64,000 nucleotides of DNA from Chlamydiota bacterium. GTDB taxonomy: Bacteria; Auribacterota; Tritonobacteria; UBA1439. The DNA lies in the NCBI GenBank assembly GCA_012729785.1, contig JAAYCL010000035.1, positions 5,474 to 69,473 of the forward strand. The letters are read 5' to 3'. This document shows, piece by piece, positions 31,633 through 41,420 of this stretch (positions within the stretch are counted from its first letter, which is position 1; each line of letters opens with the position of its first letter). A model generated the notes under the pieces. That model did no database searches. It was given only the letters and a program-made list of their open reading frames with translations, and was not told the DNA's origin. Made by a program: the position numbers and the translations under genes.

Positions 31633-33300
31633 ATGACACAGGGGATGTTCTGCTACCAGTGTGAACAGACGGCGAAAGGGTCCGGGTGCACCGTGCAGGG
31701 GGTCTGCGGCAAGAACCCGGAGACGGCGGCGCTCCAGGACCTGCTCATCCAGGCGGCGAGGGGGATCGGCTGGTACGCGCACCTCGCGGCGGGACAGGGG
31801 GCGCGCGACCGCTCCATCGGCGTCTTTACCGTCCGGGCGCTCTTCACGACCATCACGAACGTGGACTTCGACCCCGAGAGGATCGAGGGGCTGATCCGGG
31901 AGGCGGCGCGGGTGAAGGAATCCGCGCGCGCGCTCGCGGAGAAGGCGGGGGCGCGGATCCCCGGGGAGGTCCCCGCGGCCGCGAAATGGACGCCGGGGGA
32001 GAGCCGTGAGAGGCTCCTCGCGCAGGCGGCGAAGGCCGGTCTCTCGTCTGACCGCCCGGAAAACGAAGATCTGCGCTCGCTCGAGCACCTGCTCCTCTTC
32101 GGCCTCAAGGGGATCGCGGCGTACGCCGACCACGCGCACATCCTCGGCAGCGACTCCGACGAAATCTTTGATTTTCTTCACAAGGCGCTCGCGACGCTGG
32201 CGGAGGGGAAGGCCGGCGCGGACGAGCTCGTCGGGCTCGTGCTGGAGTGCGGGAAAATCAACATCGCCGTGATGGAGCTCCTCTCGCAGGCGCACCGCGC
32301 GCGGTTCGGCGTCCCCGTCCCCACGCCGGTCTCCCTCGGCACCAGGAAGGGGCCGGCGATCATCGTGAGCGGGCACGATCTTCTCGACCTGGAGGAGCTG
32401 CTCGCGCAGACGGAGGGGACCGGCGTCAACGTCTACACGCACGGGGAGATGCTCCCGGCGCACGGCTACCCCCGGCTGAAGAGGCACGCCCACTTCGCCG
32501 GGAACTACGGGACCGCCTGGCAGAACCAGCAGAAGGAGTTCGCGGCAGCGCCCGCCGCGGTGCTGATGACCACCAACTGCATCCAGCGGCCCGCCGCCTC
32601 CTACGCCGACCGGATCTTCACCACGGGGCTCGTCGCGTGGCCGGGCGTCGTCCACATCCCCGACCGGGCACACGGGCGCCCCAAGGACTTCTCCGCGGTG
32701 ATCGCGCGGGCGAAGGAGCTCGGCGGGTTCGAGGAGAGGCCGGGGAAGACGGTCACGGTCGGCTTCGGGCACGAGGCGGTGCTCGGCGTCGCGGAGACGG
32801 TTGTCAACGCCGTGAAGACGGGGGCGATCAGGCGCTTCTTCCTCATCGGCGGCTGCGACGGCGCCAAGCCCGGGCGGAACTACTACACCCGTTTCGCGGA
32901 ACTCGTGCCGAAGGACTGCGTCATCCTCACACTGGCGTGCGGGAAGTACCGGTTCCACACGCTTGACGCCGGCGACATCGGCGGGGTGCCGCGCCTTCTC
33001 GACATGGGGCAGTGCAACGACGCCTACTCGGCGGTGAAGGTCGCGCAGGCGCTCGCGGGGGCGTTCAGCTGCGGGGTGAACGATTTGCCGCTCACCTTCA
33101 TCCTCTCCTGGTACGAGCAGAAGGCGGTGGCGATCCTGCTGTCGCTGCTCTATCTCGGCATCCGGGGAATGCGGCTGGGGCCGTCGCTGCCGGCGTTCGT
33201 CTCCCCGGGGATCCTGAAGGTGCTGGTGGAGCGATTCGACATCAGGCCGATCTCGGGCGATCCGGAAAAGGATCTGGCGGAGGCGCTGGGCGGCAGGTAA
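31633..33300 (+). CDS. hcp: Hydroxylamine reductase / hybrid-cluster protein Hcp
   Basis: A 555-residue Hcp. The N-terminal cluster ligands are in 'MFCYQCEQTAKGSGCTVQGVCGK' (Cys 7, 10, 19, 25). The hybrid Fe-S-O cluster ligands lie in later motifs such as 'GEMLPAHGYPRLKRHAHFAGNYGTAWQNQQ', 'NCIQRPAASYADRIFTTG', 'FLIGGCDGAKPGRNYYT', 'LTLACGKYRFH' and 'DMGQCNDAYSA'. Hcp acts as a nitric oxide reductase or protein S-nitrosylase under anaerobic nitrosative stress. The ATG follows GAGGAGGGGGAG. Fifty-six bases separate it from the hemerythrin gene. Confidence 0.96.
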   Translation: MTQGMFCYQCEQTAKGSGCTVQGVCGKNPETAALQDLLIQAARGIGWYAHLAAGQGARDRSIGVFTVRALFTTITNVDFDPERIEGLIREAARVKESARALAEKAGARIPGEVPAAAKWTPGESRERLLAQAAKAGLSSDRPENEDLRSLEHLLLFGLKGIAAYADHAHILGSDSDEIFDFLHKALATLAEGKAGADELVGLVLECGKINIAVMELLSQAHRARFGVPVPTPVSLGTRKGPAIIVSGHDLLDLEELLAQTEGTGVNVYTHGEMLPAHGYPRLKRHAHFAGNYGTAWQNQQKEFAAAPAAVLMTTNCIQRPAASYADRIFTTGLVAWPGVVHIPDRAHGRPKDFSAVIARAKELGGFEERPGKTVTVGFGHEAVLGVAETVVNAVKTGAIRRFFLIGGCDGAKPGRNYYTRFAELVPKDCVILTLACGKYRFHTLDAGDIGGVPRLLDMGQCNDAYSAVKVAQALAGAFSCGVNDLPLTFILSWYEQKAVAILLSLLYLGIRGMRLGPSLPAFVSPGILKVLVERFDIRPISGDPEKDLAEALGGR

Positions 33301-33412
33301 CCGGCGATCCGCCGGGCGGACATACGTCAACGGAAGGCGGCGTTTGGCCATTGACGCGCCGCGCGTCCGCCCGCACAATGGGCGCGTGTGCGCCGGCGCG
33401 GAGGGCTTTGCC

Positions 33413-34624
33413 ATGACGGACTCGTTCAGCGCGGTTCAGGTGACCGATCGGGTGTACTGGGTCGGGGCGACGGATTGGGCGGTGCGCAATTTCCACGGCT
33501 ACGCCACGACCCGGGGCACCACCTACAACGCCTACCTGATCGTCGCCGACAAGATCATCCTGATTGACACGGTCAAGGCCCCGTTCAGGGACGAGATGTT
33601 CGCCCGCATCGCCTCCGTGGTCCACCCCGGGCGGATCGACTATATCATCTCGAACCATTCCGAGATGGACCACTCCGGCTGCCTGCCCGAGACGATCGCC
33701 GCGGTGAAGCCCGACGCGGTCTTCGCCTCCGCGATGGGGGTGAAGGCGCTCGCGGACCATTTCCGCCTCGGCCCCGGCCTCGTCGCGGTGAAGAACGGCG
33801 AGCAGATGAACCTCGGCGGGGTGAACCTCTCCTTCCACGAGACGCGGATGCTCCACTGGCCGGACAGCATGTTCACCTGGATGCCCAACGACCGCCTCCT
33901 CTTCTCGCAGGACGCGTTCGGGATGCACCTGGCCTCCGGCGAGCGTTTCGACGACGAGCTCCCCGCGGATCTGCTGGAGCGGGAGGCGGCGAAGTACTAC
34001 GCGAACATCCTGATGCCGTTCTCCCCGCTCGTCGCGGCCCTCCTCGGAAAACTGCCGTCCCTCGGCATCTCCCCGCGGATCATCGCCCCCGACCACGGGC
34101 CGATCTGGCGGGGCAACGTCGCGGGGATCGTCGAACGCTATGCGGCGTGGGCGAGGCGGACGCCGAGGCGCAAGGCGGTGATCATCTACGACACGATGTG
34201 GGGGAGCACGCACCGGATGGCCCGTCTGATCGGCGAGGGGGTCGTCGCGGGCGGGGCGGAGGTGAAGATCCTCCCGCTCGGGGCGAATCACCGGAGCGAC
34301 GCGGCGACCGAGCTGCTCGATGCGGGCGCCCTCCTCGTCGGCTCGCCGACGCTCAACAACGACATCTTCCCGACCGTGGCGGACGCCCTCTGCTATCTGA
34401 AGGGGCTGAAGCCCAAGGGGCTCGTCGGCGCGGCGTTCGGCTCCTACGGCTGGAGCGGCGAGTCGGTGAAGATCCTGAACGGCCTCCTGAAAGAGATGCA
34501 GGTGGGGCTCGTCGGCGATGGCGTGAGCGTCCGCTATGTCCCCGATGACGGGGCGCTTGCCGAATGCGCGGCGCTCGGGCGCCGCGTCGCGGAGACGCTC
34601 CCCGCAGGCGAGGGGAAGGCGTAG
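33413..34624 (+). CDS. fprA: FprA-type flavodiiron protein
   Basis: A 403-residue A-type flavoprotein that reduces NO to N2O and/or O2 to water. The metallo-beta-lactamase-like domain has the diiron ligands in 'SNHSEMDHSG', 'FSQDAFGMH' and 'APDHGPIW'. The C-terminal flavodoxin domain has 'IIYDTMWGSTHRMA', 'VGSPTLNNDIFPTV' and 'FGSYGWSGE'. The ATG lies nine bases after a GGAGGG site. It follows Hcp by 112 bases. Its expected electron donor, a flavin reductase-rubredoxin fusion, is at 13143. Confidence 0.95.
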   Translation: MTDSFSAVQVTDRVYWVGATDWAVRNFHGYATTRGTTYNAYLIVADKIILIDTVKAPFRDEMFARIASVVHPGRIDYIISNHSEMDHSGCLPETIAAVKPDAVFASAMGVKALADHFRLGPGLVAVKNGEQMNLGGVNLSFHETRMLHWPDSMFTWMPNDRLLFSQDAFGMHLASGERFDDELPADLLEREAAKYYANILMPFSPLVAALLGKLPSLGISPRIIAPDHGPIWRGNVAGIVERYAAWARRTPRRKAVIIYDTMWGSTHRMARLIGEGVVAGGAEVKILPLGANHRSDAATELLDAGALLVGSPTLNNDIFPTVADALCYLKGLKPKGLVGAAFGSYGWSGESVKILNGLLKEMQVGLVGDGVSVRYVPDDGALAECAALGRRVAETLPAGEGKA

Positions 34625-34667
34625 GCGTTCCCTTCCCGCACAGGGGCGCACCGGAGGAGGGATCGGC

Positions 34668-34985
34668 ATGAACAACCTTCTGGTTCGGCGGGGAGCCCTC
34701 GTACTCCTCTCGGCGCTTCTCGGGTGCGCCGCGCCCGGGGGGACCGGTGGGAAGGCGCCGGGACTCTGTCCCGCCTGCAAGGTGAAGGTGGTCATGCACC
34801 GGTTCCGGCGGCTGAGGGTGCCGGCGCATACGCACGTCACGTACCTCTGTCCTGTATGCGAGAAGGGGTGGACCGGAAAGACGGGGGACGGCCCCTGCGC
34901 GGTCTGCCCCGCGTGCGGCACAACGGTGAAGGAGTGCCCCGGCTGCCGCGGGAAGGGAGCGGCGCATCCCGACCATGACGGATGA
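34668..34985 (+). CDS. Cysteine-rich zinc-ribbon lipoprotein
   Basis: A 105-residue protein with a lipoprotein signal ('LVLLSALLGCAAPGG', lipid Cys near 20) followed by four CxxC knuckles ('LCPACKVKV', 'YLCPVCEKGW', 'CAVCPACGTT', 'CPGCRGKG'). These could hold two zinc ribbons or bind copper or zinc in the periplasm. Its last 11 bases overlap the CDF exporter gene, which fits a metal-handling role. No family recognised. Confidence 0.75.
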   Translation: MNNLLVRRGALVLLSALLGCAAPGGTGGKAPGLCPACKVKVVMHRFRRLRVPAHTHVTYLCPVCEKGWTGKTGDGPCAVCPACGTTVKECPGCRGKGAAHPDHDG

Positions 34986-35907
34986 GTCGTCGATTCGGCC
35001 CCGCGAGGGCCGTCACGCGCACCTGCATTTCCTCCGGGGGAGGGAGAAGGGGCAGCGCCGGCTCGGCGCCTGTGTCGCCATCACGCTCGCGGCGATGGCG
35101 GTGGAGTGCGTCGCCGGCATCCTCGCGGGGAGCCTCGCGCTCGTCAGCGACGCGGGGCACATGCTCACGCACGGCTTCTCCCTGATCGTCAGCTATTTCG
35201 CCGTCGCCGTCGCCCGGCGGCCGGCCACGGACCGGAGAACCTTCGGTCTGTACCGCGTCGAGATCCTCGCCGCCCTCTTCAACGGGGCGACCCTCCTCGT
35301 CATCACCGGCTTCATCGTCTGGTTCGCGGTGAAGCGGCTCATCGACCCCGTCCCGGTGGCCGGGGGCTGGATGCTGGCGGTGGCCGTCGTCGGCCTCGGG
35401 GTCAACGTGGCGACCACGCTCATCCTCCGGGAATCGGCGCGCGACGATCTCAACGTCCAAAGCGCCTTCGTCCATATGCTCGGCGACCTCTTCTCGTCGG
35501 TCGTGGTCAGCGGCGGGGCGCTGGTCATCATCCTGACGGGCTGGAACTGGATAGACCCGCTCCTGAGCGTGCTGGTCTGCGCCCTGATCCTCGCCTGGGC
35601 GTACCGGCTCATCCGGCAGTCGGTGGAGATTCTTCTCCAGTCCACGCCGGAGGGGGTGGATATCCCCGCCATCGCCGAACGGCTCTCCCGCGTGGAGGGG
35701 GTTCGGCGCGTCCACGACGTGCACGTCTGGACGATCACGTCGGGGCTTCACTCGATGAGCGGCCACATCGAGATCGACGACATGCCGATCAGCAGGTCGA
35801 CCGCCATCCTCGACGCCGCGGGGAAAATCTTGAAGTCGGAGTTCGGCATCATCCATTACACGATCCAGATCGAGTGCGGGGAGTGCCGGCACAAGATGGA
35901 GCACTGA
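34975..35907 (+). CDS. CDF-family cation diffusion facilitator
   Basis: A 310-residue metal exporter with six helices and a C-terminal cytoplasmic domain ('[22 protein letters not shown]'). The membrane metal site reads '[10 protein letters not shown]' in helix 2 and '[11 protein letters not shown]' in helix 5. The usual HxxxD of helix 2 in zinc CDFs (ZitB, CzcD) is HxxxH here, which may shift specificity, as seen in some Co/Ni exporters. The C-terminus ends in '[10 protein letters not shown]', additional soft ligands. It precedes a copper ATPase. Confidence 0.9.
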   Translation: MTDESSIRPREGRHAHLHFLRGREKGQRRLGACVAITLAAMAVECVAGILAGSLALVSDAGHMLTHGFSLIVSYFAVAVARRPATDRRTFGLYRVEILAALFNGATLLVITGFIVWFAVKRLIDPVPVAGGWMLAVAVVGLGVNVATTLILRESARDDLNVQSAFVHMLGDLFSSVVVSGGALVIILTGWNWIDPLLSVLVCALILAWAYRLIRQSVEILLQSTPEGVDIPAIAERLSRVEGVRRVHDVHVWTITSGLHSMSGHIEIDDMPISRSTAILDAAGKILKSEFGIIHYTIQIECGECRHKMEH

Positions 35908-35986
35908 TTCCCTGAACGAGGGATGCGGCCGGCCGGGAGGCGCCCGATCCCGGGGGATCGAAGATGCGCGAGGGCACGGGGGCGCG

Positions 35987-38209
35987 ATGAGGCGCAGGAT
36001 ACGGATCACGGGGCTCCACTGCGCCTCCTGCGTGCGAAGGGTCGAGGAGGCGCTCCTCGCCGTCCCCGGGGTCTCGTCGGCGCGCGCGGACCTCGTCTCG
36101 CGCGAGGTGACCGTCGACTGCGATCCCGCCGCCGCGGAGCCCGGCGCCCTCGAGCGGGCGATCGAGGGGGCCGGCTTCGGTGTGCTGCGGGCAGACGGCG
36201 GGGGGGAGGAGGCGGCGGAGCGGGAGCGCCTCCGGGAGACGGCCGGCCTCCGCGCGCGCGTCCTCGTCTCGGCGGCGTTCGCGGTTCCGCTCCTCTGGGT
36301 CTCGATGGCGCCGATGGCGGGGATCAGCCTCCCGCCGTGGATCGCCCGGCACGGCGCGCTCATCCAGTTCATCTTCTGCGTCCCGATCGTCGGGGCGGGT
36401 CTCCCGCTCTTCAGGCGGGGGCTCCTCGCGATCCTCCGCACCGGCCGCGCCACGATGGACACCCTCGTCGCCCTCGGCGCCGGCGCGGCGTTCCTCTTCA
36501 GCGTCGCGGAATCCCTCCGCCATCCCGCGTCGGGCCCGGCGCACGGCGGCGGGCACCTCTACTACGAGACGGCCGGGATGCTCATCGCGTTCATCCTCCT
36601 CGGCCGCTGGCTCGAGGCGGCGGCGAGGGGCAAAACCTCGTCGGCCCTCCGCCTCCTCGTCGGCCGGGAGTCCCGGACCGCGGTCGTGCGCACGGCGGGG
36701 GGCGAGACGGCGGTGCCGGTGGAGGAGGTCGTCCCCGGCGACGTCGTCGTGGTGAGGCCGGGGGAGAAGGTGCCGGTGGACGGCCGGGTAAAGGACGGGG
36801 AGTCGTGTATCGACGAGTCGATGGTCACGGGGGAGCCGATGCCGGTCCCCAAGCGCCCGGGGGACGAGGTGACGGGAGGCACGATCAACGGCCCGGGCTC
36901 GTTCACCTTCGAGGCGACCAGGACGGGGAGCGACACCTTCCTCGCGCACGTGGTCGCGCTCGTGCGCGAGGCGCAGGCGTCGCGGGCGCCGGTGCAGGAG
37001 CTGGCGGATTCTGTCGCGGCGTATTTCGTCCCCGCGGTCCTCCTCGTCGCCCTCGTCTCGTTCGCGGTCTGGATCGGCGCCGGGCGGGGGCTCGGGTTCG
37101 CCCTGACCGTCGCCGTCTCGGTGCTCGTGGTCGCCTGCCCCTGCGCGCTCGGTCTCGCCACCCCGACGGCGGTCGTCGTGGGCGTCGGGATGGCCGCCGC
37201 GCGCGGGATACTGGTCAAGAGCGCCGCCGCGCTCCAGACCGCCGCCCGCGTGGACACCGTCGTCTTCGACAAGACCGGCACGCTCACCCTCGGCGCGCCC
37301 GTCGTCACCGATGTAACGCCGCTCGGCGGGCGCGGCGCGCAGGAGGTCCTGCGTCTCGCCGCCGTCGCCGAGAAGCGCTCCGAGCACCCGCTCGGCGGCG
37401 CGATCGTCGCCGAGGCGCGCGGGCGGGGGATCGAACCGCCGGATCCTGACTCGTTCGTCTCGCGGGGGGGGCGGGGCGTCGAGGCGTCGTATGGCGGGAC
37501 CGCCCTGCTCGTCGGGAGCGCGGCGCTCGCCCGCGAGCGGGGGGTCGACCTGTCGGCGGCGGAGGAGGCGCTCGCCGCGCGCGAGGCGGAGGGGAAGACC
37601 GCGGTGCTTCTCGCCGCGGACAACGTCGCGGCGGGCGTCATCGCCGTCGCCGATACGGTGAAGGAAGGCGCCGCGGAAACGGTTGCGGCGCTCCGGGCGG
37701 CGGGGAAGGACGTCGCGATGATCACCGGCGACAACGCGCGAACCGCCCGCGCGGTCGCGCGGGCGGTCGGGATCGACCGGGTGCTCGCCGGGCTGCTGCC
37801 CGCGGAGAAGGCGGAGGAGATCCGGCGGCTCGGGGCCGCGGGCCGGACGGTCGCGATGGTCGGGGACGGGATCAACGACGCCCCCGCGCTCGCCGCGGCG
37901 GGGCTGGGGATCGCGCTCGGCTCGGGGACCGACGTGGCGCGGGAGGCGGGGGGGATCGTGCTGGTGAGGGACGATCCGCGCGACGTCGCCGCCGCGCTCG
38001 GCCTCGGGAGGCTCGCGATGCGGAAGATACGGCAGAACCTCTTCGCCGCGGTGATCTACAACCTCGCGGCGATACCGGTCGCCGCGGGGGTCCTCTACCC
38101 GGCCGCGGGCATCCTGCTCCACCCGGCGCTCGCCGCGGCGGCGATGGCGGCGAGCTCGGTCTCCGTGGTGTCGAACTCGCTGTCGATGCGGCGGGCCTGG
38201 AGAAGATGA
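35987..38209 (+). CDS. copA: Copper-exporting P1B-type ATPase CopA
   Basis: A 740-residue ATPase. One N-terminal metal-binding domain has '[15 protein letters not shown]' (Cys12, Cys15). Eight helices carry the CPC motif in '[19 protein letters not shown]'. Catalytic motifs are TGEPMPV (actuator), DKTGTLTLG (phosphorylated Asp), '[12 protein letters not shown]' (the HP pair) and [10 protein letters not shown]. The C-terminal 'NSLSMRR' fits Cu(I) class 1B-1 pumps. It uses ATP to expel copper from the cytoplasm. It lies 79 bases after the CDF gene; no CsoR or CueR gene was seen nearby. Confidence 0.95.
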   Translation: MRRRIRITGLHCASCVRRVEEALLAVPGVSSARADLVSREVTVDCDPAAAEPGALERAIEGAGFGVLRADGGGEEAAERERLRETAGLRARVLVSAAFAVPLLWVSMAPMAGISLPPWIARHGALIQFIFCVPIVGAGLPLFRRGLLAILRTGRATMDTLVALGAGAAFLFSVAESLRHPASGPAHGGGHLYYETAGMLIAFILLGRWLEAAARGKTSSALRLLVGRESRTAVVRTAGGETAVPVEEVVPGDVVVVRPGEKVPVDGRVKDGESCIDESMVTGEPMPVPKRPGDEVTGGTINGPGSFTFEATRTGSDTFLAHVVALVREAQASRAPVQELADSVAAYFVPAVLLVALVSFAVWIGAGRGLGFALTVAVSVLVVACPCALGLATPTAVVVGVGMAAARGILVKSAAALQTAARVDTVVFDKTGTLTLGAPVVTDVTPLGGRGAQEVLRLAAVAEKRSEHPLGGAIVAEARGRGIEPPDPDSFVSRGGRGVEASYGGTALLVGSAALARERGVDLSAAEEALAAREAEGKTAVLLAADNVAAGVIAVADTVKEGAAETVAALRAAGKDVAMITGDNARTARAVARAVGIDRVLAGLLPAEKAEEIRRLGAAGRTVAMVGDGINDAPALAAAGLGIALGSGTDVAREAGGIVLVRDDPRDVAAALGLGRLAMRKIRQNLFAAVIYNLAAIPVAAGVLYPAAGILLHPALAAAAMAASSVSVVSNSLSMRRAWRR

Positions 38210-38281
38210 CAGGCGGGGCGGGAGGAGCGGAAAGGAATCCTTCGGGCCCCATGGGTTGTACGGGACCTGGTGCGCGAAGGG

Positions 38282-39094
38282 CTAGAAATCTATCGGCGCG
38301 TCGTCGAGGAAAAGACGGTTGATGGCGGCGTTGCCGGAGGAGTCCACGGCGGCCTCGACGGCGACCCTGCCGCCGCCGCGGGGCCGTTCGAGCTCCCGCG
38401 ACTTCCCCTCGGGGACGTAGTAGCTCTCGATGCCGTACTCGACCTCCGCGACGTTCTTCCGCTCGACGGAGGCGATCGTCGCGGAGACGAGGACGCGCTC
38501 CTCATCGTTCCCTCTCCATCGGAGATTCCCCCCGAACGCTTTCTTCTTATCCTTGTCGATACCCCAAAAACGCGGCATCCAAGGCCCCTTCCCGAACCTC
38601 ACGAACGGCACGTACACCGTGTCCCCCGGCTTCCAGCCCCTCCCCCGGTGCGCGATCCGCTCCGCATCCCGCACTGCATCCGGATGTTTCTCCAGCCAGC
38701 CCTCTTCCGTCACGTCCGCGAACTCCTTGAGCGCCGTGATCCGCTCCGAGCGCACTCCCTGGACCGTCCCCCGGACGATCACCCTCCCCGCAGACACGGC
38801 GGCCGGTTTCTCCACAGACGCGCCATCGACCTCCCAGACCTTCCCCTTCGGCGCGAGCGCAACGTAGACGATGCTCCCCTGCGCCGGGGTGCGGTCGGAG
38901 GGGAACTCGACGGAGGAGATCTTGTACCGGAGGCGGGCGTACTCGCCGCGGAACAGGTCGTGCGGGTCGACCGGGGCGGTCTCGAGGAGGACCTTCGTGC
39001 CGGTCGAGAGGATGCGGGCGTTCGACCGGATCATCAGGCAGAGGAAGGCGATCTGGGCCAGGATGCATGCGCAGAAAAGCAGCCGCCGGTTCAT
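38282..39094 (-). CDS. GDYXXLXY-family membrane-anchored protein
   Basis: A 270-residue protein with one N-terminal helix (about 5-25) and an extracytoplasmic domain. The name-giving motif is 'RGEYARLRYKIS' (variant of GDYxxLxY) near residue 50, and a second short copy is 'GIESYYVPEGKSRELE'. This family is nearly always encoded with DUF2157 membrane proteins, as here, where starts and stops overlap by four bases. The function is unknown; envelope processes are assumed. Confidence 0.87.
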   Translation of the reverse strand: MNRRLLFCACILAQIAFLCLMIRSNARILSTGTKVLLETAPVDPHDLFRGEYARLRYKISSVEFPSDRTPAQGSIVYVALAPKGKVWEVDGASVEKPAAVSAGRVIVRGTVQGVRSERITALKEFADVTEEGWLEKHPDAVRDAERIAHRGRGWKPGDTVYVPFVRFGKGPWMPRFWGIDKDKKKAFGGNLRWRGNDEERVLVSATIASVERKNVAEVEYGIESYYVPEGKSRELERPRGGGRVAVEAAVDSSGNAAINRLFLDDAPIDF

Positions 39095-40485
39095 GCCTTT
39101 CCCCTGATCGTATGGATGATCTTCTTGCGTTGTCGTTCCATGGAAAACGCCCCCGCGAGGAGGACGGCGCCGGTGGCGATGAAGAACGCCGAGCGCGGGA
39201 GGTAGTTCCATCCCCAGTCGCAGTAGCGGGTGAAGAACTGAAGGGCGAAGAAGGCGAAGCCGAGGTTCACCGCATGCGGCTCCTGCCGCCCGTACCCGAA
39301 GGCGATGAGGGCGACGGCGAGGGCGAGCATCATCGCGTTGGAGAGGAGGCCGGTGGAGACGGAGGAGTCGAGGCCGAGGGAGAGCATCCCCCCCGCCGCG
39401 AGGAGGATGAAGGTGAAGAGGAGTTCTCCGTCGCGCGCGCGCCCCTGCGGCCTCAAACGCACCCGGGAGACGGTGAAGGCGGTTGCGAAGGCGCCGAGGT
39501 ACAGCGCGCAGAGGACGGCGAGGCACCGCCAGAACGCGGGAGGGATCGGGCGCGCGATCAGCTTCGCGAGTTCTGACGCCGGCCATCTGAAGCTCATCGT
39601 GTAGAGCACAACGAAGAGAACGACGCTCCCCAGCGCCGTGAATACCCTTCCGAACCGCGCAGCGGACGGCGAGAGGGAGTGCAGGAGGCCGAGCGCGTAG
39701 AGGAGGAGGCCGAAGACGAAGTAGGGGAGGACCATCAGGGGGAAGAGGGTCGAATCGCCGGAAGACCACCAGCGGTGCGCGATCTCCGGCTGCCGGAGGC
39801 ACCAGGCCAGCGGCCCGGCGCCGAGCCAGACCGCGATCCCAACGAGACTGACGAACAGGGCGCCCGCCGATCTCTTCCTGTAGCAGAACGGAAAGACGAG
39901 CGCCGCCGCCATCGCGAGGTACGGATAGTTCGGGTAGCCGAAATAGGACGCCTTCCAGACCGCCCACGCCGAGAGGAGGGCGGAGGAGAGCGTGAGGATC
40001 GTCTCCATCCCGAGGAGCCACGCGACGGGGAGGATGCCGAGCGCCCAGTAGAGGAGGCCGTTCTGGTCGCGCGAGGAGATGTTGTAGATCTGCGCCACGA
40101 GCCAGATGCCGCCGCCGAAGAGGAGGGAGCCGAGGAAGAGGAGCGCCGCGCCGAGCCTCGGGAAGCTGCGGTCGTATTTCAGCGAGTAGCCGATGGCGTT
40201 CACGGTGAGGATCGTCAGGAAGACGAGGCCGAGCTTCGTCGGACGGGGGATGAGGCCCCAGTTGGAGGCGATGAGAAGGATGACGCCCGCGCCGAGGAGG
40301 AGGGCGCCGATGGTGGATATCGCGGCGATGAGCTTGGAGGGGGAGACGCCCCGGCCGATCGAGTCGAGATCGTAGCGATCGGCGATCCGGCGCGCCTGTG
40401 CGGGGGTGAGGAGGCCGTCCCGGCTCCAGGCGGAGAGTTCGTCCTTCAGCCGCGAGAGGAACGCGTTCGATGGTCCGCGGTGCAT
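39091..40485 (-). CDS. DUF2157 multi-pass membrane protein
   Basis: A 464-residue integral membrane protein with about 12 helices. The N-terminal cytoplasmic segment 'LKDELSAWSRDGLLTPAQARRIADRYDL' and the first helix region 'LIAAISTIGALLLGAGVILLIASNWGLIPRPTKLGL' are the DUF2157 signature. It forms a two-gene operon with the GDYXXLXY gene. The longer upstream open frame has no homology, so the start at MHRGPSN was used. No function is known for the family. Confidence 0.88.
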   Translation of the reverse strand: MHRGPSNAFLSRLKDELSAWSRDGLLTPAQARRIADRYDLDSIGRGVSPSKLIAAISTIGALLLGAGVILLIASNWGLIPRPTKLGLVFLTILTVNAIGYSLKYDRSFPRLGAALLFLGSLLFGGGIWLVAQIYNISSRDQNGLLYWALGILPVAWLLGMETILTLSSALLSAWAVWKASYFGYPNYPYLAMAAALVFPFCYRKRSAGALFVSLVGIAVWLGAGPLAWCLRQPEIAHRWWSSGDSTLFPLMVLPYFVFGLLLYALGLLHSLSPSAARFGRVFTALGSVVLFVVLYTMSFRWPASELAKLIARPIPPAFWRCLAVLCALYLGAFATAFTVSRVRLRPQGRARDGELLFTFILLAAGGMLSLGLDSSVSTGLLSNAMMLALAVALIAFGYGRQEPHAVNLGFAFFALQFFTRYCDWGWNYLPRSAFFIATGAVLLAGAFSMERQRKKIIHTIRGKA

Positions 40486-40610
40486 GGCGCCTCCGGCGCA
40501 GTCCGTATGTACAAGTATACGCGCGGGCGCACGTGGGGCAAAGGAAACTTGAAAAGGCGAGAAAGGTGAGAAGGGTGTGACGGGGGGGAGGGCGGGAAAT
40601 GGTGCGTCTC

Positions 40611-41258
40611 TCAGACGCCGGGGCGCGGGGAGAGGAAGTCGCGGGGCGTCAGCGCGGCCAGTTCCCCCAGCGGCTCCGCCGGCGCCGCCGCGCCCGGCCT
40701 GTCGGGGCCGTGCACCGTCCCGTCCCAGTCGATCCAAATCCGGCGCGGGGGAAGGCGCCACGTCCCCGGCGGAGGGAGGTCGAGAACGGGGCGCGAGGCG
40801 CCCAGCCCCCTCAGCACCTTGCCGAACGTGTCGAGGTTTTTCGACACGCGCGACGCCTCAGGCGTTTCGCCGGAGACGGGGAGAACGACGAGGCGGTCGG
40901 TGCCCGCGGCGACGAGGGCGCAGACGGCCCCCTCGTCGAGGAGAAGCCCGTTCGTCACCACGCAGACCTCCTTGCCGTACGAGCGGGCGGAAAGGAGCAT
41001 CCCCCTGAGCCCCGCGTGGAGGAGCGGGTCGGAGCGGCCCGCGAAGAAGACCCGGCGGGCGTAGGGAAACGTCAGTCGGGCGAGGCGGCGGAACAGTTCG
41101 GGGGAGAGGATCGGGGGGGGCGCGCCGGGGCCCGCGCACTCCACGCAGACCGCGTCGAGCGGCTCGAGGCCGCGCCCGCGCCAGCGGGCGAGCGCGATCT
41201 CTGGGTGCCGAAGGCAGAGGCGGATAGTGTAGAGGCGACTGTTCAGGGATCGCCGCAT
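40611..41258 (-). CDS. Radical-SAM-like protein lacking the cluster motif
   Basis: A 215-residue protein. 'TIRLCLRHPEIALARWRGRGLEPLDAVCVEC' aligns with the start of MoaA/PqqE-like radical SAM enzymes, but where they have CxxxCxxC this one reads 'CVECAGPGAPPPI', with no such triplet. Later barrel strands are recognisable: 'RVFFAGRSDPLLHAGLRGMLLSARSYGKEVCVVTNGLLLDEG' and 'DRLVVLPVSGETPEASRV'. It is therefore probably a catalytically different or dead relative. No SPASM domain is present. The partner is unknown. Confidence 0.65.
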   Translation of the reverse strand: MRRSLNSRLYTIRLCLRHPEIALARWRGRGLEPLDAVCVECAGPGAPPPILSPELFRRLARLTFPYARRVFFAGRSDPLLHAGLRGMLLSARSYGKEVCVVTNGLLLDEGAVCALVAAGTDRLVVLPVSGETPEASRVSKNLDTFGKVLRGLGASRPVLDLPPPGTWRLPPRRIWIDWDGTVHGPDRPGAAAPAEPLGELAALTPRDFLSPRPGV

Positions 41259-41420
41259 CGCTCCTCCCCCACGGAGGATAGCACCGCGGCGAGGGGTGTC
41301 AACCCGATAAAGCGACCGGGACCAAGGCGCCCGGGGGCCTGCGGCGCACGGCGTCCCTGTCGGCCCCGAGCGGGTTGGTTTGTGCCGGGGGATCTCCGAG
41401 GGCTGCGCCTCCCGGCATGT

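Noticed and set aside
31423-33414. 663-residue open frame antisense to hcp
   Set aside because: Low-complexity Arg/Pro/Glu content opposite a clear Hcp; not a gene.
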